Of a stretch of DNA of 57,135 nucleotides, positions 38,525-48,405 are shown piece by piece. Source of the stretch: Microbacterium sp. (GTDB taxonomy: Bacteria > Actinomycetota > Actinomycetes > Actinomycetales > Microbacteriaceae); assembly GCF_029263575.1 (NCBI RefSeq), contig NZ_JAJUFV010000002.1, positions 1 through 57,135 on the forward strand. The letters are read 5' to 3'. A program made the position numbers and the translations under genes. The notes beneath the pieces were generated by a model. That model searched no databases. It was not told the origin of the DNA and saw only the letters and a program-made list of their open reading frames with translations. Every line of letters starts with the position of its first letter. Position 1 is the stretch's first letter.

Positions 38525-41500
38525 TTTGACTCCTCTTGTGGGTCGGCAGACGGGACAGTAGACGAGACGCGCTCGTCTGGGTCGTGGGTCATCGTCGGTG
38601 CGGCCGAGGCGGTGATCAGGTTCAGCAGTTCGACGACGCCATCCAATAGGTCGTTCATCGCCGCTTCCGACATGCGAGGGGCGTAGTGCACCTCAACGCT
38701 TTCTTGGGTGAGCTCGTCAATGACCACGGCGACATCGACGTGCGAGACGAGATCGCGTCGAGATGTGTTCGTCAGGGCGAGCGCAACCTCGTCGCGTCTG
38801 CTTTTCGCCGGGGTGAAAGCGTCGAGCTCGTGCGCCGGAGCGGCGACAGACCGGGCGATCACGTCATCGAGGTCGGCGCATCCGTCCAGGTCGAACGTCA
38901 TCACGCGCGCTGTCTCTGCTGAGGCCGGGATGAGCAGAGGCACAAGCGCCCGTTCGCTCAGCCGTCCTGCCGTGACCGCCAACGCCGCCTGCAACACCTC
39001 GCGCACCGAGCGATCCGATCGGGTTGCGACGTCGGCGAGGGCGGAGGTCACTGCCAGATCCAGCGAGCGGCTGAGCCGCCCGCCCGCTGACGTCAGGTCG
39101 CGCCAGTTCGTGGCGCGCAGCGCGTGCCCTGCTGAGGCGGGAGCGAGCAGTTCGCCCAATCGTGTGCGAAGCCGATCGAACGTGGGGTTGGCGAAGACGT
39201 CGGCGACATCGACAGACACATCGAACGCAGCGTTGACCTTCTCGATCAGAATGACAAGGCTGAAGGAGTTTCCGCCCACGTCGAAGAAGCTGTCATGAAC
39301 CCCGAACTCGACCTCGCCGAGCACCTCATGCCACGCCGACAGCAGCGCTGTCGTCACATCGACTGTCTTCGGGGCTTCATCGCTCGCGGATGCCGCTGAT
39401 GACCGAGGCAAGGCCCGAAGCGCAGGTCGGTCGACCTTTCCGCTCGTCGTCATCGGAATCTCGGCCAGCACCTCAACAGAGGCTGGCACCATGTACGACG
39501 GAAGCCGCTCGGCTAGCGCTGCGCGAATGTGCGCTGCTTCCCAGTGCGCGCCCGTCTCACACCGTACGAAGCCGCGCAGCAGCATGTTTCCCGGTGACTC
39601 TTCGGTCACTGTTGTGGCGGCTTCGGCAATTCCCGGAAGCTGTGCCAGAACACGATCGATCTCTTCGAGCTCGACACGGTAGCCACGCAGTTTCACCTGG
39701 CTGTCCTGCCGTCCTCGGTGGCGGAGCTCGCCATCGATCCATACCGCACGATCACCCGTGCGGTAGATGATGTCGTCTCCGAAGGGGTTGGCTGCGAAGA
39801 CAGTGCTGTTGAGATCGTCGCGGCCGAGATAACCGGGCGACACGCCGTCGCCGCCGATCCACAGGTCGCCCTCGACGCCATCCGGCACGAGAGACAGCTG
39901 AGCGTCCAGGACGTACAGCGTCGTGTTGGCCAGAGGCGTGCCCAACGAAACGGGTGCCTCGGGCTCGATTCGACGCACCGATGACCAGATGCAGGTCTCC
40001 GTCGGTCCATAGGCGTTGAAGACCTCGAGACCCTCGAATGCCGCCAGCTTCTCCCGGAGATCGTCTGGGAAGGCCTCTCCGCCGATGATCAGCGTGGTGA
40101 TCTGACTCAGCGCCTGCTGGAAGGCACCGATGTCAGCTGCGAGCATACGTAGCCGCGTGGGCGTCATCTGCAGGATCTGCACCTCAGCCTCAGCCACCAG
40201 CCGGGCAATCGCGGATGGTGTGGTCGGTTCCTTCGGGTCGGGGAACGCCACCGCTCCGCCGCGAACCAGCGTCACCAGCGTCTCCAGCAGATGGATGTCG
40301 AAGGAGGGCGTCGTCAAACACGCAACAGCGCTGCCCTCACTCCAATCGACCGCTTCAGGGAACGCGGTGAGGAAGTTCCCGAGAGCGCGATCTGTCTGCA
40401 CGACGCCCTTCGGCATGCCCGTGGATCCCGAGGTGAAGATCACGTAGGCGACATCCGCTCTCCCGCGTTCGGCGACCTCACGGCTTTGAGCATCGCCGCC
40501 TGCCACCTGGTCGATGCTGACGCCGAGGCCGCCCAAAGCCTCCGATTTCGCAAGCTCTGCTGTGGTCAGTACGAGTACGGCCGCTGACGTCTCGAGGATT
40601 GATTGCAGTCGCAGCGCGGGGGTGCTGACATCGATCGGCAGCCATGCGGCACCCGCCAGGTGGACGCCGATTGTCGCTGCCAGCAGTTCTGAGCCGCCCG
40701 GCAGGCTGATTCCGACGACTTCTCCGGACTCGATGCCGCGGGCACGCAAGTGAGCGGCAAAGTCGTGCGCACGAGCCCAGAGCTCGGCGTAGGTCGTCTC
40801 GCCCTCGGCCGAGCGCACAGCGATGCGTTCGGGCCAGGAGGTGAATGACTCAGCGAGGAGCTCGATCGGCAGACGCACCGGCTTGGCGGGGCCGGTGCCC
40901 GCCGTGATGATGGTCTCCCGCTGAGTGCCGACGATGTCCAGCGTTGCCACCGTAGTTCGCGGATCGGCGAGCAACGAGGTTGCGAGTGCGACGAACTGCT
41001 CACCCAGTCGCTCTGCGTTCGCACGCCCGACCGGGTCGGAGAAGGTCACATCACCTAGGACGATCCCCTCAACCTCGGTGAGTTCAAGGGCGAGAGCGAA
41101 CATCGCCCACGGTGATTCAACGGGAATGAGTTGCGTACGCGCCTGCCCGATCTGCTCGGGGATGCCACCGGCACGGTTCAGCGTGAACATCACATCGAAC
41201 AGCGGATTGCGCCCGAACTGGCCGTGCACACCGAGGTCGGCAACGAGATTGTCGTATGAGTATGCAGAGTGCTCCAGCGAATCGATCGTGGCCTTCTGGG
41301 TACGACGGATCACCTCGAGCGCTGACTCATCCGACCCCACACCGACCCGCAGCGGGACGGTCTGCGCGAACATTCCCATTGTGTGCTCGTATGCGCCGTT
41401 GCGCTCATCGACTGGGATGCCGATGCATACGTCGTCAACCTGGCAGACGCGGGCCAGCAGCATGATCCACATTCCGGCGTACAGCGATGACAGGGTGACA

Positions 41501-44500
41501 CGGTGCTCACCAGCGAGCTTCTTCAGGCTCGCTGCGAGATCCTCTGGGATCGTGAAGGTGACATGTCCGCCGCGGAAGTCCGAGATATCTGGCATCGGCT
41601 TCGCCAGCGGCAGTTCAAGCGCCGGAGGCAGAGCCTCAAAGGCCGACAGCCACCAGCCACGGTCATCGGCGTACGTCGGAGCTACCTTCTTCTGTTCGAC
41701 GACAAAGCTCTCATAGGAGGCATCCGGCCCGATGATGCGCCCGGTGTCGACGTGATGCGCGATGTCAGCGAAGAGAATCTGCATCGACGTACCGTCGGCG
41801 ATCGCATGGTGCATGCTGATCAGCAGCCGGTGCACACCCTGCTGGTCGATCACGTGGGCATATCGCCAGAGAGGAGCAACCGCGAGGTCGAAGGGTGCTG
41901 TCAGCTCGCGGACGACACCTTCGAGACTTGTGTCGGCCTCAACACGGAGGTCGACGTGCACTCCCGTCACGGTTGCCGAGGCATCGACGTGTGCTTCGAC
42001 GTCTGCGCCATCGACGCGATAGCTCGTGCGCAGCGCCGGGTGCGCCGTCACCGCCGCATGTAGCGCGGCTGTGAGCGCATCGACGTCTGGCGCCGTATCG
42101 AACTTCAGCCCGCTGACAACCTGGTACGCCTCGTTACCGCCTTTCAGCTGTGAGAGGACGAAGACGCGCTTCTCCTGTGTGGAGATCGCCCGCGCTCCCT
42201 CCGCATCGGCGTCTGCGTGCACTGCAGCTGCGACTGTCGCCGAGCGACGACCGGTTCGCTGAAAACTGAATCCTCCTGAGCGAAGGGCGTCGATGCTTGC
42301 CTTGAGCGCCGCGAGGATGTGATCGGCGTGCTGGGGGGTGTGCTCCATGGAGAAGAAGCCGATGTGCTTTTCCCACACGAAGATGCCGTGCTCGAGGAGC
42401 AGTTTGAAGTACAGGTTGGTCTCGTATCCGAGCATCGCCATGTCGACCGCCGGCAGCGTTTCATAGCGGTAAACCGAGGCGAACTGCAGCACGCGCAGTG
42501 GCACATGCTCCGACTCGAAAAGCGCGTTCGCGCGACGTGCGAAGTCGGCTGTCAGGTCATTCAGACGCGTCAAAGCCTCCTCGCCGCCGTCACGCAAGCG
42601 CTGCAGCACCGCGCGGCACGCGACCATCGTCAACGGATGCTTGCAGAATGTGCCGGCGAAGAACGTCGTCGGTGTCGCTGGCTTCGAGTCGTCGTCTGTG
42701 TTGAACGAGCCACCGTCAACCGCATCGAGATACCGTGCGTCACCGGCGATAATCCCGATCGGCATACCGCCACCGAGCAGCTTTCCATACAGCGCGATAT
42801 CGGCGCGGACGCCGAAGTACGATTGCGCACCACCGAGCTCGACGCGGAATCCGACGACGATCTCATCGAAGATCAGCGCGATCCCGTGCCGCGTGCACAC
42901 TTCACGCAGCTTCTTCAAGAATGCTTCCGGCTGCAGAGCGAGGTTACGTGTCTGAACCGGCTCGACAAGAACCGCCGCGAGGTTCTCGGCGTTCTCTTCG
43001 ATCCGGCGCAGCGCCTCATCGCTTCCGTAGGTGAGCACAGTGGTGTCATCGATCGCGCTCTGCGGAATGCCAATCGACATCGGCATGCTTTCGTCGCCGT
43101 CCGCTTCAGCGAGTACACCGTCGTATGCGCCGTGGAATGAAGTCGTGAAGCGCACGATGCCGTCACGCCCTGAGACAGCCCGTGCAAGACGCACAGCAAC
43201 CATGACAGCCTCGGTGCCGGTGTTGCAGAAGGCGACGCGTTCGGCACCTGTCATGCCTGCGATGAGCTCGGCGACCTCGCCGACGACGGCGTTCTGTGGG
43301 CCGAGGTCGTAGCCTTTCTCTAGCTGGGCACTGATCGCATCGACCACGAAGTCGGGGCTGTGTCCGAAGAAATGAACGCCGTACCCCATGGTCGTGTCAA
43401 GGTACTCATTGCCGTCGACGTCCCAGAAATAGGCGCCCTGTGAACGCTCAGAGACGACCGGATACACCGTCTCTTTCAGGCTCGGATTAAAGTTCAGCGA
43501 GGCGATCCAGTCGGCCAAGTGGCCGCGGTGTCGCTCGGCGTATGCTTTCGATTTCGCTGTGCGTGCCACATAGCGTCGCACGAAGCCACGCACGAATCGC
43601 TCCTGCTCGGCGCTGAGGCCGTCATCGTGCAGGGAGATGTTGTTCGAGTGCGATCCCGTGCGGCGCACAGTCGGCACTCCCGATGGGCTAATCCTGCAGG
43701 CGACAGCAGAGCCCGGCTGGGCGGGCAGAATTGTCGGCTCGGGTGCGGTGAGAGTCTGCGGGCTTGGCGCTGTGACCGGTGCGAGAGAAGCGGTCAGCGC
43801 GGCCTGCTGTTCGGCCGCTTCGATGCCGACGCTCTGCCCGCCGAGCACCGCAAGCTGCTGCTGCATGAGTGCAAGTTGGCGCTCGATGACTGCGTGGGTG
43901 CTTTCTGTGGGCGCGGAAAGCGGTGCGATGCTCGCCTGCGCGGGAGCTGCGGTCGGCAGATTCGGAACGAGTGCTGCATTGGATTCGCCAGCGGCCGTAC
44001 CCGGCGCGCGGCCTGCGGATGCGGCGGTGCTCGGCGTCTCCTCGACCTGAGCCGGCTCAACCTGAGCTGGCTCCGTCTGAACCGCGGGAACCGTGTGCGC
44101 CGATACATGTTCGGCGATCAGCCCGAGCGTGTGCAGTGATTCGGAATACTCGCGTACGGCGACGGCGAGCCCGAACTGCCGCTCGAGGCGGTTCGAGAGT
44201 TGAACGAGCATCAGCGAGTCCACTCCGAGCCCGAACAGCTCGCTGTCCGCCGTCAACCCGGTGGCGCCGGTGATCTGCTCGAGCGCGCCGATGACGTAGC
44301 TGAGCACCTGGGCGTGGTGCTCTGGGGATTCCTGTGCTGTCTCCATGTGCTCATTCCTTAGGTCGCGGTACCAGACCCGCTGGCGGCTGAAGGGGCGTGG
44401 GGTTCGGTCGTGCAGTCGGTTTCCCCGGGCGACGGGGAGACGAGACAGGCGCACATCGGCGCCGAGTTCCCAGAGGCGACCGGCCGTCTGCACGAGCTGC

Positions 44501-47500
44501 TCGGCATCCGGCCGCTCGGCCCGAAGGCTCGTGAGAACCTCGGAACCGGCGCTCTGCTGAGCGATGAGGCCGCCCACAGTCGCCGTCGAGCCGATCTCGA
44601 GGAACAGGTCGTAGCCGGCGGTTCCGGCGGCGGCCAGCGCCGCTTCGAATTGCACCGGTTCGGCTAGGTGACGTGCCCAGTAGTGCGAATCAATCCCCTC
44701 GATCTGCTCGCCCGTGACGGTCGAGAACCAGGCGGCCGTGGGCTGGCTGAATGTCGCGCTCTGCAGCGCCGTACCGAGCGCGGTAGCCTCGCGTGCCATG
44801 AGCGGCGAGTGAAAAGCGCGCGGGACGTCGAGCCTCTCCACAAAAATGCGCTCAGATCGTGCCTTCTTGCGCAGCGCCGAGACGGCCTCGACTGTGCCTG
44901 ACACGGTGGTGTTCTCCGGCCCGTTGACAGCGGCGATGCTGATGTCGTTGATGTCTTCGATCAGCGTTCGCACGTGCTGTGCCGGTGCGAGCAGGGTCGC
45001 CATCGCTTCATCAGCAACTCCCGTGCCGACGGCGCGTCCCCGCTCGACGACAGCGTGCACGCCCTGCTGCCAAGTCATCGCCCCGGCTGCGACTGCCGCA
45101 GCGTACTCGCCGATGCTGTGGCCGATCACGGCATCCGCCACGATGCCCAGATCGCGCCAAAGTTCGACGAGTGCAACCTGCACGGAGAAGATCGATGCTT
45201 GCGTCAGCAGCTGATCGCTGAACACGGCTTCATCATCGCCGAGAATCGCAGTGCGCACTGCCAGATTCGCGGCGTTGTCGAATTCGTCGGCCAGTTCGTC
45301 GATGCGTGCGCGGAAAGCCGGCGCATGCTCGTACAGGTGGGCTCCCATGCCGAGGTACTGCGTCCCCTGACCGGAGAACACAAAGACCACTCCGCGAGTT
45401 CGAACCGATGTCGGGGCATCGTCGTCTAGCGATACGGCGACGAGTTCACGGTTATCGCTGTCATCGATTGTCATCAGCGCGCGTCGATAGCCCAGGGCCC
45501 GGCGGGTTGACCACGTGGCGGCGATGTCGGCGACATGGTCGCCGTGCGATCGCCACTCGGCGACCTGGGCGGCTGACTCTTCGAGTGCGTCCGCGTCGTT
45601 GGCTGACAACCCGATCAGCACGGGTAGCCCACTTACCTCGCGCACCGCACGCTGCGTTCGCGGTGCCTGCTCGACGACCAGGTGTGCGTTGGTGCCGCTG
45701 ATTCCGAACGAGCTGATCCCGGCTCGCCGCGGAGAGCCATCCGTGTTCCACGGTTGACCGTGCGCCGAGACCCGCATGGGAATGCTGTCCCAGGAGATGA
45801 GCGGATTGGGCTCGGAGAAGTGCAGAATCCCCGGGATCGTGGCGTGATCCATCGACGCGATCACCTTGCACAGTCCGGCCATGCCAGCCGCCGCCTCCAG
45901 GTGACCCAGGTGCGATTTGATGCTGCCGACCGAAAGTGGCTGCTGACGATCGCGGAATACGCGTGCGAGGGCATTGACCTCTTGCGGGTCGCCGATCGGA
46001 GTTCCCGAACCGTGCGCCTCGATGTACGAGACGTCGTCAATGCCGAGCCCGCCCTGAGCGAGAGCTCCGAGAATGACCTGGGCCTGTGCTTGCCCGCTGG
46101 GCACAGTGAAACCACCGTCGCCACCGTTGTGGTTGACCGATGAGCCGCGCAGCACGGCGATGATCTCGTCGCCGTCGCGTTGTGCGTCAGACAGTCGTTT
46201 GAGTGTCACCATGGCAGCGCCCTCGCTGCGGATGTAACCATCGGCACCGGCGTCGAAGCTGCGGCAACGCCCGCTCGGCGCCAACGCCTGAAGCGCTGAG
46301 AACGACACATGCCACTCCGGGCTGAGGATCAGGTTGACGGCGCCCGCCACCGCCACGTCGCAGTCTCCCTGGCGCAGTGCATTCGCGCCCAGGTGAATCG
46401 CGTGGATGGACGAGGCGCATGCGGCGTCAACCGCGATGCTCGGGCCGGTGAAACCAAACGTGTGATTGACCCGACCGGCGGCCACGTTGCTCAACACGCC
46501 CAGCACGGAGTATGCACCGGGTGCGTGCCCGAGATTGCGGCCGACCTGGCTGTAGTCATCGGGCATGATCCCGACGAACGCGCCGACGCGGCTCTCGCGG
46601 CCAATGCGGAACGGGTCGTACCCGGCGTCTTCTATCGCTTCCCACGTGAGCTCGAGAAGCAGGCGCTGCTGCGGGTCGATGACCTCGGCTTCCTTCGGCG
46701 AGATACCGAAGAACAGCGGATCGAATTGATCAATATCGCTGAGATAGCCACCATCGGTCGTTGTGATCTCGGACAGGTCCAGGTCGCTATGTTCCCAGCG
46801 CCCGGCGGGAACGGGCGTGACGACGTCGATCCCTTCGTCAAGGATCTTCCACAGGGCGCTTCGCGTCCGGATGCCACCGGGCAGGCGCATACCCATACCG
46901 ATGATGGCAATCGGCTCGGCAAAATCTGTCGCACTTTCGCTGCGTACGGATGTCGCCGCGGCCGGGGCTGGCGCTTCATCCGGCGTCCGGCGTCGAGCGA
47001 TTTCTGCCACAATGTGCTCGACAGTCTGAAAATCGAGCACGAAAGTGCTTTCGAGTTCGACACCGGTGCGCTGCTGCAGAAGTTCTGCCAATTCCACGAG
47101 TTCGATCGATGTCAAACCCAGGTCGAACAGACTCGTCGTATCGGCGTTCGTGCCGGCCGCGGCCGCGAGCACGGCAGGCGTGTCCGCACGCGTGCCGTCG
47201 AGCAGAGCAGTGACCCGGGCTGTGAGCGCTGCGAGCAGGTCGCTCTCATTGCCGGGATCGGACGCTTTGACCGCCGCCTGCGCCGCGGGAGCCACGGTTG
47301 CCGCAGTGATGTGAGGCAGGGCAACCGCGAGCGCGGCCCAGTCGACATCGACACCGTTAGCGAACGCGAAGGCAGCGGAACGCGCGAAACGTGCGGCATC
47401 TTGCTGATCACGGCGAAGGCTCGGTACGGCGATGGCATCGACGTCGATGGCAGCGAACGTCTGCGAGAGCGCTTTTCCGAGTCCGGCGTGCGGCTCAAGG

Positions 47501-48405
47501 TCGATGAATGCGTCAAAGCCGTCGGCGCAGGCTGCTGTGACGGCAGCGGCGAGATCGAACGGCTCGCGCAGCAGGTCGTACCAGTGTTCAGCCCCGAGGC
47601 CAACGGTATCGAGGAGTCCGCCGCGCAGGCTCGAGTAGAACGGCAGCCGCGACGGGCCCAGCTCGCACGTTCCGAGTAGTTCGAGGATGCGGTCACGCTC
47701 GGGTTCCACCGCGGGCGAGTGTGCGGCGAAATCGACCGAGATGTTCTGGGCGTAGCCACCGCCGTCGCGTGTCGCGCGCATAACGGCTGCGACTTCGTGC
47801 TCTTCACCCGAGATCACGGTGGATGTCGGCGAGAGGCGAGCCGCGATCGACACGGACGACAGCGAGGTGATGTGGGGTTCGACATCTTCGGCCGAGCGGC
47901 CGAGAACAGCCATGACGCCTGCCCCGGCAATGGGCTTCTGCCCACGTGCCCACGCTACGGTTACTCGTGCGACCTCATCCAACGACATAGCGCCGCAGAA
48001 GCCCGCCGCCGCGATCTCGCCGATGCTGTAACCGATAACGGCCTCGGGCTCGACACCTGCTGCACGCCACAGTTCAGCGAGCGAGAGCATGATCGACACG
48101 ATGACGGGTTCGAGCACGTCGAGATCAGTGAGCGGGGGCGCTGACGGGACCTGGTGGATGACATCCCAGACCGACCAGCCGGTGACAGCCTGAAACGCAG
48201 CATCGCACTCACGCATGCGAGCGGCAAACACCGGCGATTGCTCGCACAGCCCAGCGCTCATCCCGTCGAAGACCACTCCCTGACCGGGAAAGAGAAAGAC
48301 GGCGCGACGCCGATGTGCCCCAGATGCATGGAAGAGGTCCGCGGGCTGCTCCCCCGCCGCGAAAGCTGCGAGGGTCTCGGCGGTGATGATCTGTGACTCG
48401 CTCAT
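38521..48405 (-). CDS. Starter hybrid AT-ACP-KS-AT-ACP-AMT-C-A(Gly)-PCP
   Basis: 3294 aa, first protein of the line. Loading AT (~35-340, GYSIGE with Ser127, DFAAHS in place of HAFH) and ACP (Ser433). KS ~495-915 (Cys663, His798, His835). AT ~1005-1300 (GHSIGE, RAFH: malonyl type). ACP Ser1397. A flexible Ala/Pro/Gln-rich linker (~1437-1575) leads into a class-III PLP aminotransferase (~1590-2040; PLP lysine in LYGKLLGGG, Lys1875) of the kind that puts an amino group on the beta-carbon of a tethered ketoacyl chain. Then C (~2074-2490, HHAIADG), A (~2515-3000) and PCP (Ser3047, DVGGNSFSL). The A pocket reads D-I-L-Q-I-G-A-I-W-K, close to the glycine code. Residues ~3090-3294 resemble the second half of a condensation domain. 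The layout recalls MycA of mycosubtilin, with an AT loader in place of the acyl ligase. Start overlaps the acyl-CoA dehydrogenase stop. Confidence 0.95.
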   Translation of the reverse strand: MSESQIITAETLAAFAAGEQPADLFHASGAHRRRAVFLFPGQGVVFDGMSAGLCEQSPVFAARMRECDAAFQAVTGWSVWDVIHQVPSAPPLTDLDVLEPVIVSIMLSLAELWRAAGVEPEAVIGYSIGEIAAAGFCGAMSLDEVARVTVAWARGQKPIAGAGVMAVLGRSAEDVEPHITSLSSVSIAARLSPTSTVISGEEHEVAAVMRATRDGGGYAQNISVDFAAHSPAVEPERDRILELLGTCELGPSRLPFYSSLRGGLLDTVGLGAEHWYDLLREPFDLAAAVTAACADGFDAFIDLEPHAGLGKALSQTFAAIDVDAIAVPSLRRDQQDAARFARSAAFAFANGVDVDWAALAVALPHITAATVAPAAQAAVKASDPGNESDLLAALTARVTALLDGTRADTPAVLAAAAGTNADTTSLFDLGLTSIELVELAELLQQRTGVELESTFVLDFQTVEHIVAEIARRRTPDEAPAPAAATSVRSESATDFAEPIAIIGMGMRLPGGIRTRSALWKILDEGIDVVTPVPAGRWEHSDLDLSEITTTDGGYLSDIDQFDPLFFGISPKEAEVIDPQQRLLLELTWEAIEDAGYDPFRIGRESRVGAFVGIMPDDYSQVGRNLGHAPGAYSVLGVLSNVAAGRVNHTFGFTGPSIAVDAACASSIHAIHLGANALRQGDCDVAVAGAVNLILSPEWHVSFSALQALAPSGRCRSFDAGADGYIRSEGAAMVTLKRLSDAQRDGDEIIAVLRGSSVNHNGGDGGFTVPSGQAQAQVILGALAQGGLGIDDVSYIEAHGSGTPIGDPQEVNALARVFRDRQQPLSVGSIKSHLGHLEAAAGMAGLCKVIASMDHATIPGILHFSEPNPLISWDSIPMRVSAHGQPWNTDGSPRRAGISSFGISGTNAHLVVEQAPRTQRAVREVSGLPVLIGLSANDADALEESAAQVAEWRSHGDHVADIAATWSTRRALGYRRALMTIDDSDNRELVAVSLDDDAPTSVRTRGVVFVFSGQGTQYLGMGAHLYEHAPAFRARIDELADEFDNAANLAVRTAILGDDEAVFSDQLLTQASIFSVQVALVELWRDLGIVADAVIGHSIGEYAAAVAAGAMTWQQGVHAVVERGRAVGTGVADEAMATLLAPAQHVRTLIEDINDISIAAVNGPENTTVSGTVEAVSALRKKARSERIFVERLDVPRAFHSPLMAREATALGTALQSATFSQPTAAWFSTVTGEQIEGIDSHYWARHLAEPVQFEAALAAAGTAGYDLFLEIGSTATVGGLIAQQSAGSEVLTSLRAERPDAEQLVQTAGRLWELGADVRLSRLPVARGNRLHDRTPRPFSRQRVWYRDLRNEHMETAQESPEHHAQVLSYVIGALEQITGATGLTADSELFGLGVDSLMLVQLSNRLERQFGLAVAVREYSESLHTLGLIAEHVSAHTVPAVQTEPAQVEPAQVEETPSTAASAGRAPGTAAGESNAALVPNLPTAAPAQASIAPLSAPTESTHAVIERQLALMQQQLAVLGGQSVGIEAAEQQAALTASLAPVTAPSPQTLTAPEPTILPAQPGSAVACRISPSGVPTVRRTGSHSNNISLHDDGLSAEQERFVRGFVRRYVARTAKSKAYAERHRGHLADWIASLNFNPSLKETVYPVVSERSQGAYFWDVDGNEYLDTTMGYGVHFFGHSPDFVVDAISAQLEKGYDLGPQNAVVGEVAELIAGMTGAERVAFCNTGTEAVMVAVRLARAVSGRDGIVRFTTSFHGAYDGVLAEADGDESMPMSIGIPQSAIDDTTVLTYGSDEALRRIEENAENLAAVLVEPVQTRNLALQPEAFLKKLREVCTRHGIALIFDEIVVGFRVELGGAQSYFGVRADIALYGKLLGGGMPIGIIAGDARYLDAVDGGSFNTDDDSKPATPTTFFAGTFCKHPLTMVACRAVLQRLRDGGEEALTRLNDLTADFARRANALFESEHVPLRVLQFASVYRYETLPAVDMAMLGYETNLYFKLLLEHGIFVWEKHIGFFSMEHTPQHADHILAALKASIDALRSGGFSFQRTGRRSATVAAAVHADADAEGARAISTQEKRVFVLSQLKGGNEAYQVVSGLKFDTAPDVDALTAALHAAVTAHPALRTSYRVDGADVEAHVDASATVTGVHVDLRVEADTSLEGVVRELTAPFDLAVAPLWRYAHVIDQQGVHRLLISMHHAIADGTSMQILFADIAHHVDTGRIIGPDASYESFVVEQKKVAPTYADDRGWWLSAFEALPPALELPLAKPMPDISDFRGGHVTFTIPEDLAASLKKLAGEHRVTLSSLYAGMWIMLLARVCQVDDVCIGIPVDERNGAYEHTMGMFAQTVPLRVGVGSDESALEVIRRTQKATIDSLEHSAYSYDNLVADLGVHGQFGRNPLFDVMFTLNRAGGIPEQIGQARTQLIPVESPWAMFALALELTEVEGIVLGDVTFSDPVGRANAERLGEQFVALATSLLADPRTTVATLDIVGTQRETIITAGTGPAKPVRLPIELLAESFTSWPERIAVRSAEGETTYAELWARAHDFAAHLRARGIESGEVVGISLPGGSELLAATIGVHLAGAAWLPIDVSTPALRLQSILETSAAVLVLTTAELAKSEALGGLGVSIDQVAGGDAQSREVAERGRADVAYVIFTSGSTGMPKGVVQTDRALGNFLTAFPEAVDWSEGSAVACLTTPSFDIHLLETLVTLVRGGAVAFPDPKEPTTPSAIARLVAEAEVQILQMTPTRLRMLAADIGAFQQALSQITTLIIGGEAFPDDLREKLAAFEGLEVFNAYGPTETCIWSSVRRIEPEAPVSLGTPLANTTLYVLDAQLSLVPDGVEGDLWIGGDGVSPGYLGRDDLNSTVFAANPFGDDIIYRTGDRAVWIDGELRHRGRQDSQVKLRGYRVELEEIDRVLAQLPGIAEAATTVTEESPGNMLLRGFVRCETGAHWEAAHIRAALAERLPSYMVPASVEVLAEIPMTTSGKVDRPALRALPRSSAASASDEAPKTVDVTTALLSAWHEVLGEVEFGVHDSFFDVGGNSFSLVILIEKVNAAFDVSVDVADVFANPTFDRLRTRLGELLAPASAGHALRATNWRDLTSAGGRLSRSLDLAVTSALADVATRSDRSVREVLQAALAVTAGRLSERALVPLLIPASAETARVMTFDLDGCADLDDVIARSVAAPAHELDAFTPAKSRRDEVALALTNTSRRDLVSHVDVAVVIDELTQESVEVHYAPRMSEAAMNDLLDGVVELLNLITASAAPTMTHDPDERVSSTVPSADPQEESK

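Noticed and set aside
43681..44097. Tandem repeat in the Ala/Pro/Gln-rich linker of the starter protein
   Set aside because: There are only short, irregular repeats (TEPAQVEPAQVEE-like); this is an ordinary flexible interdomain linker.
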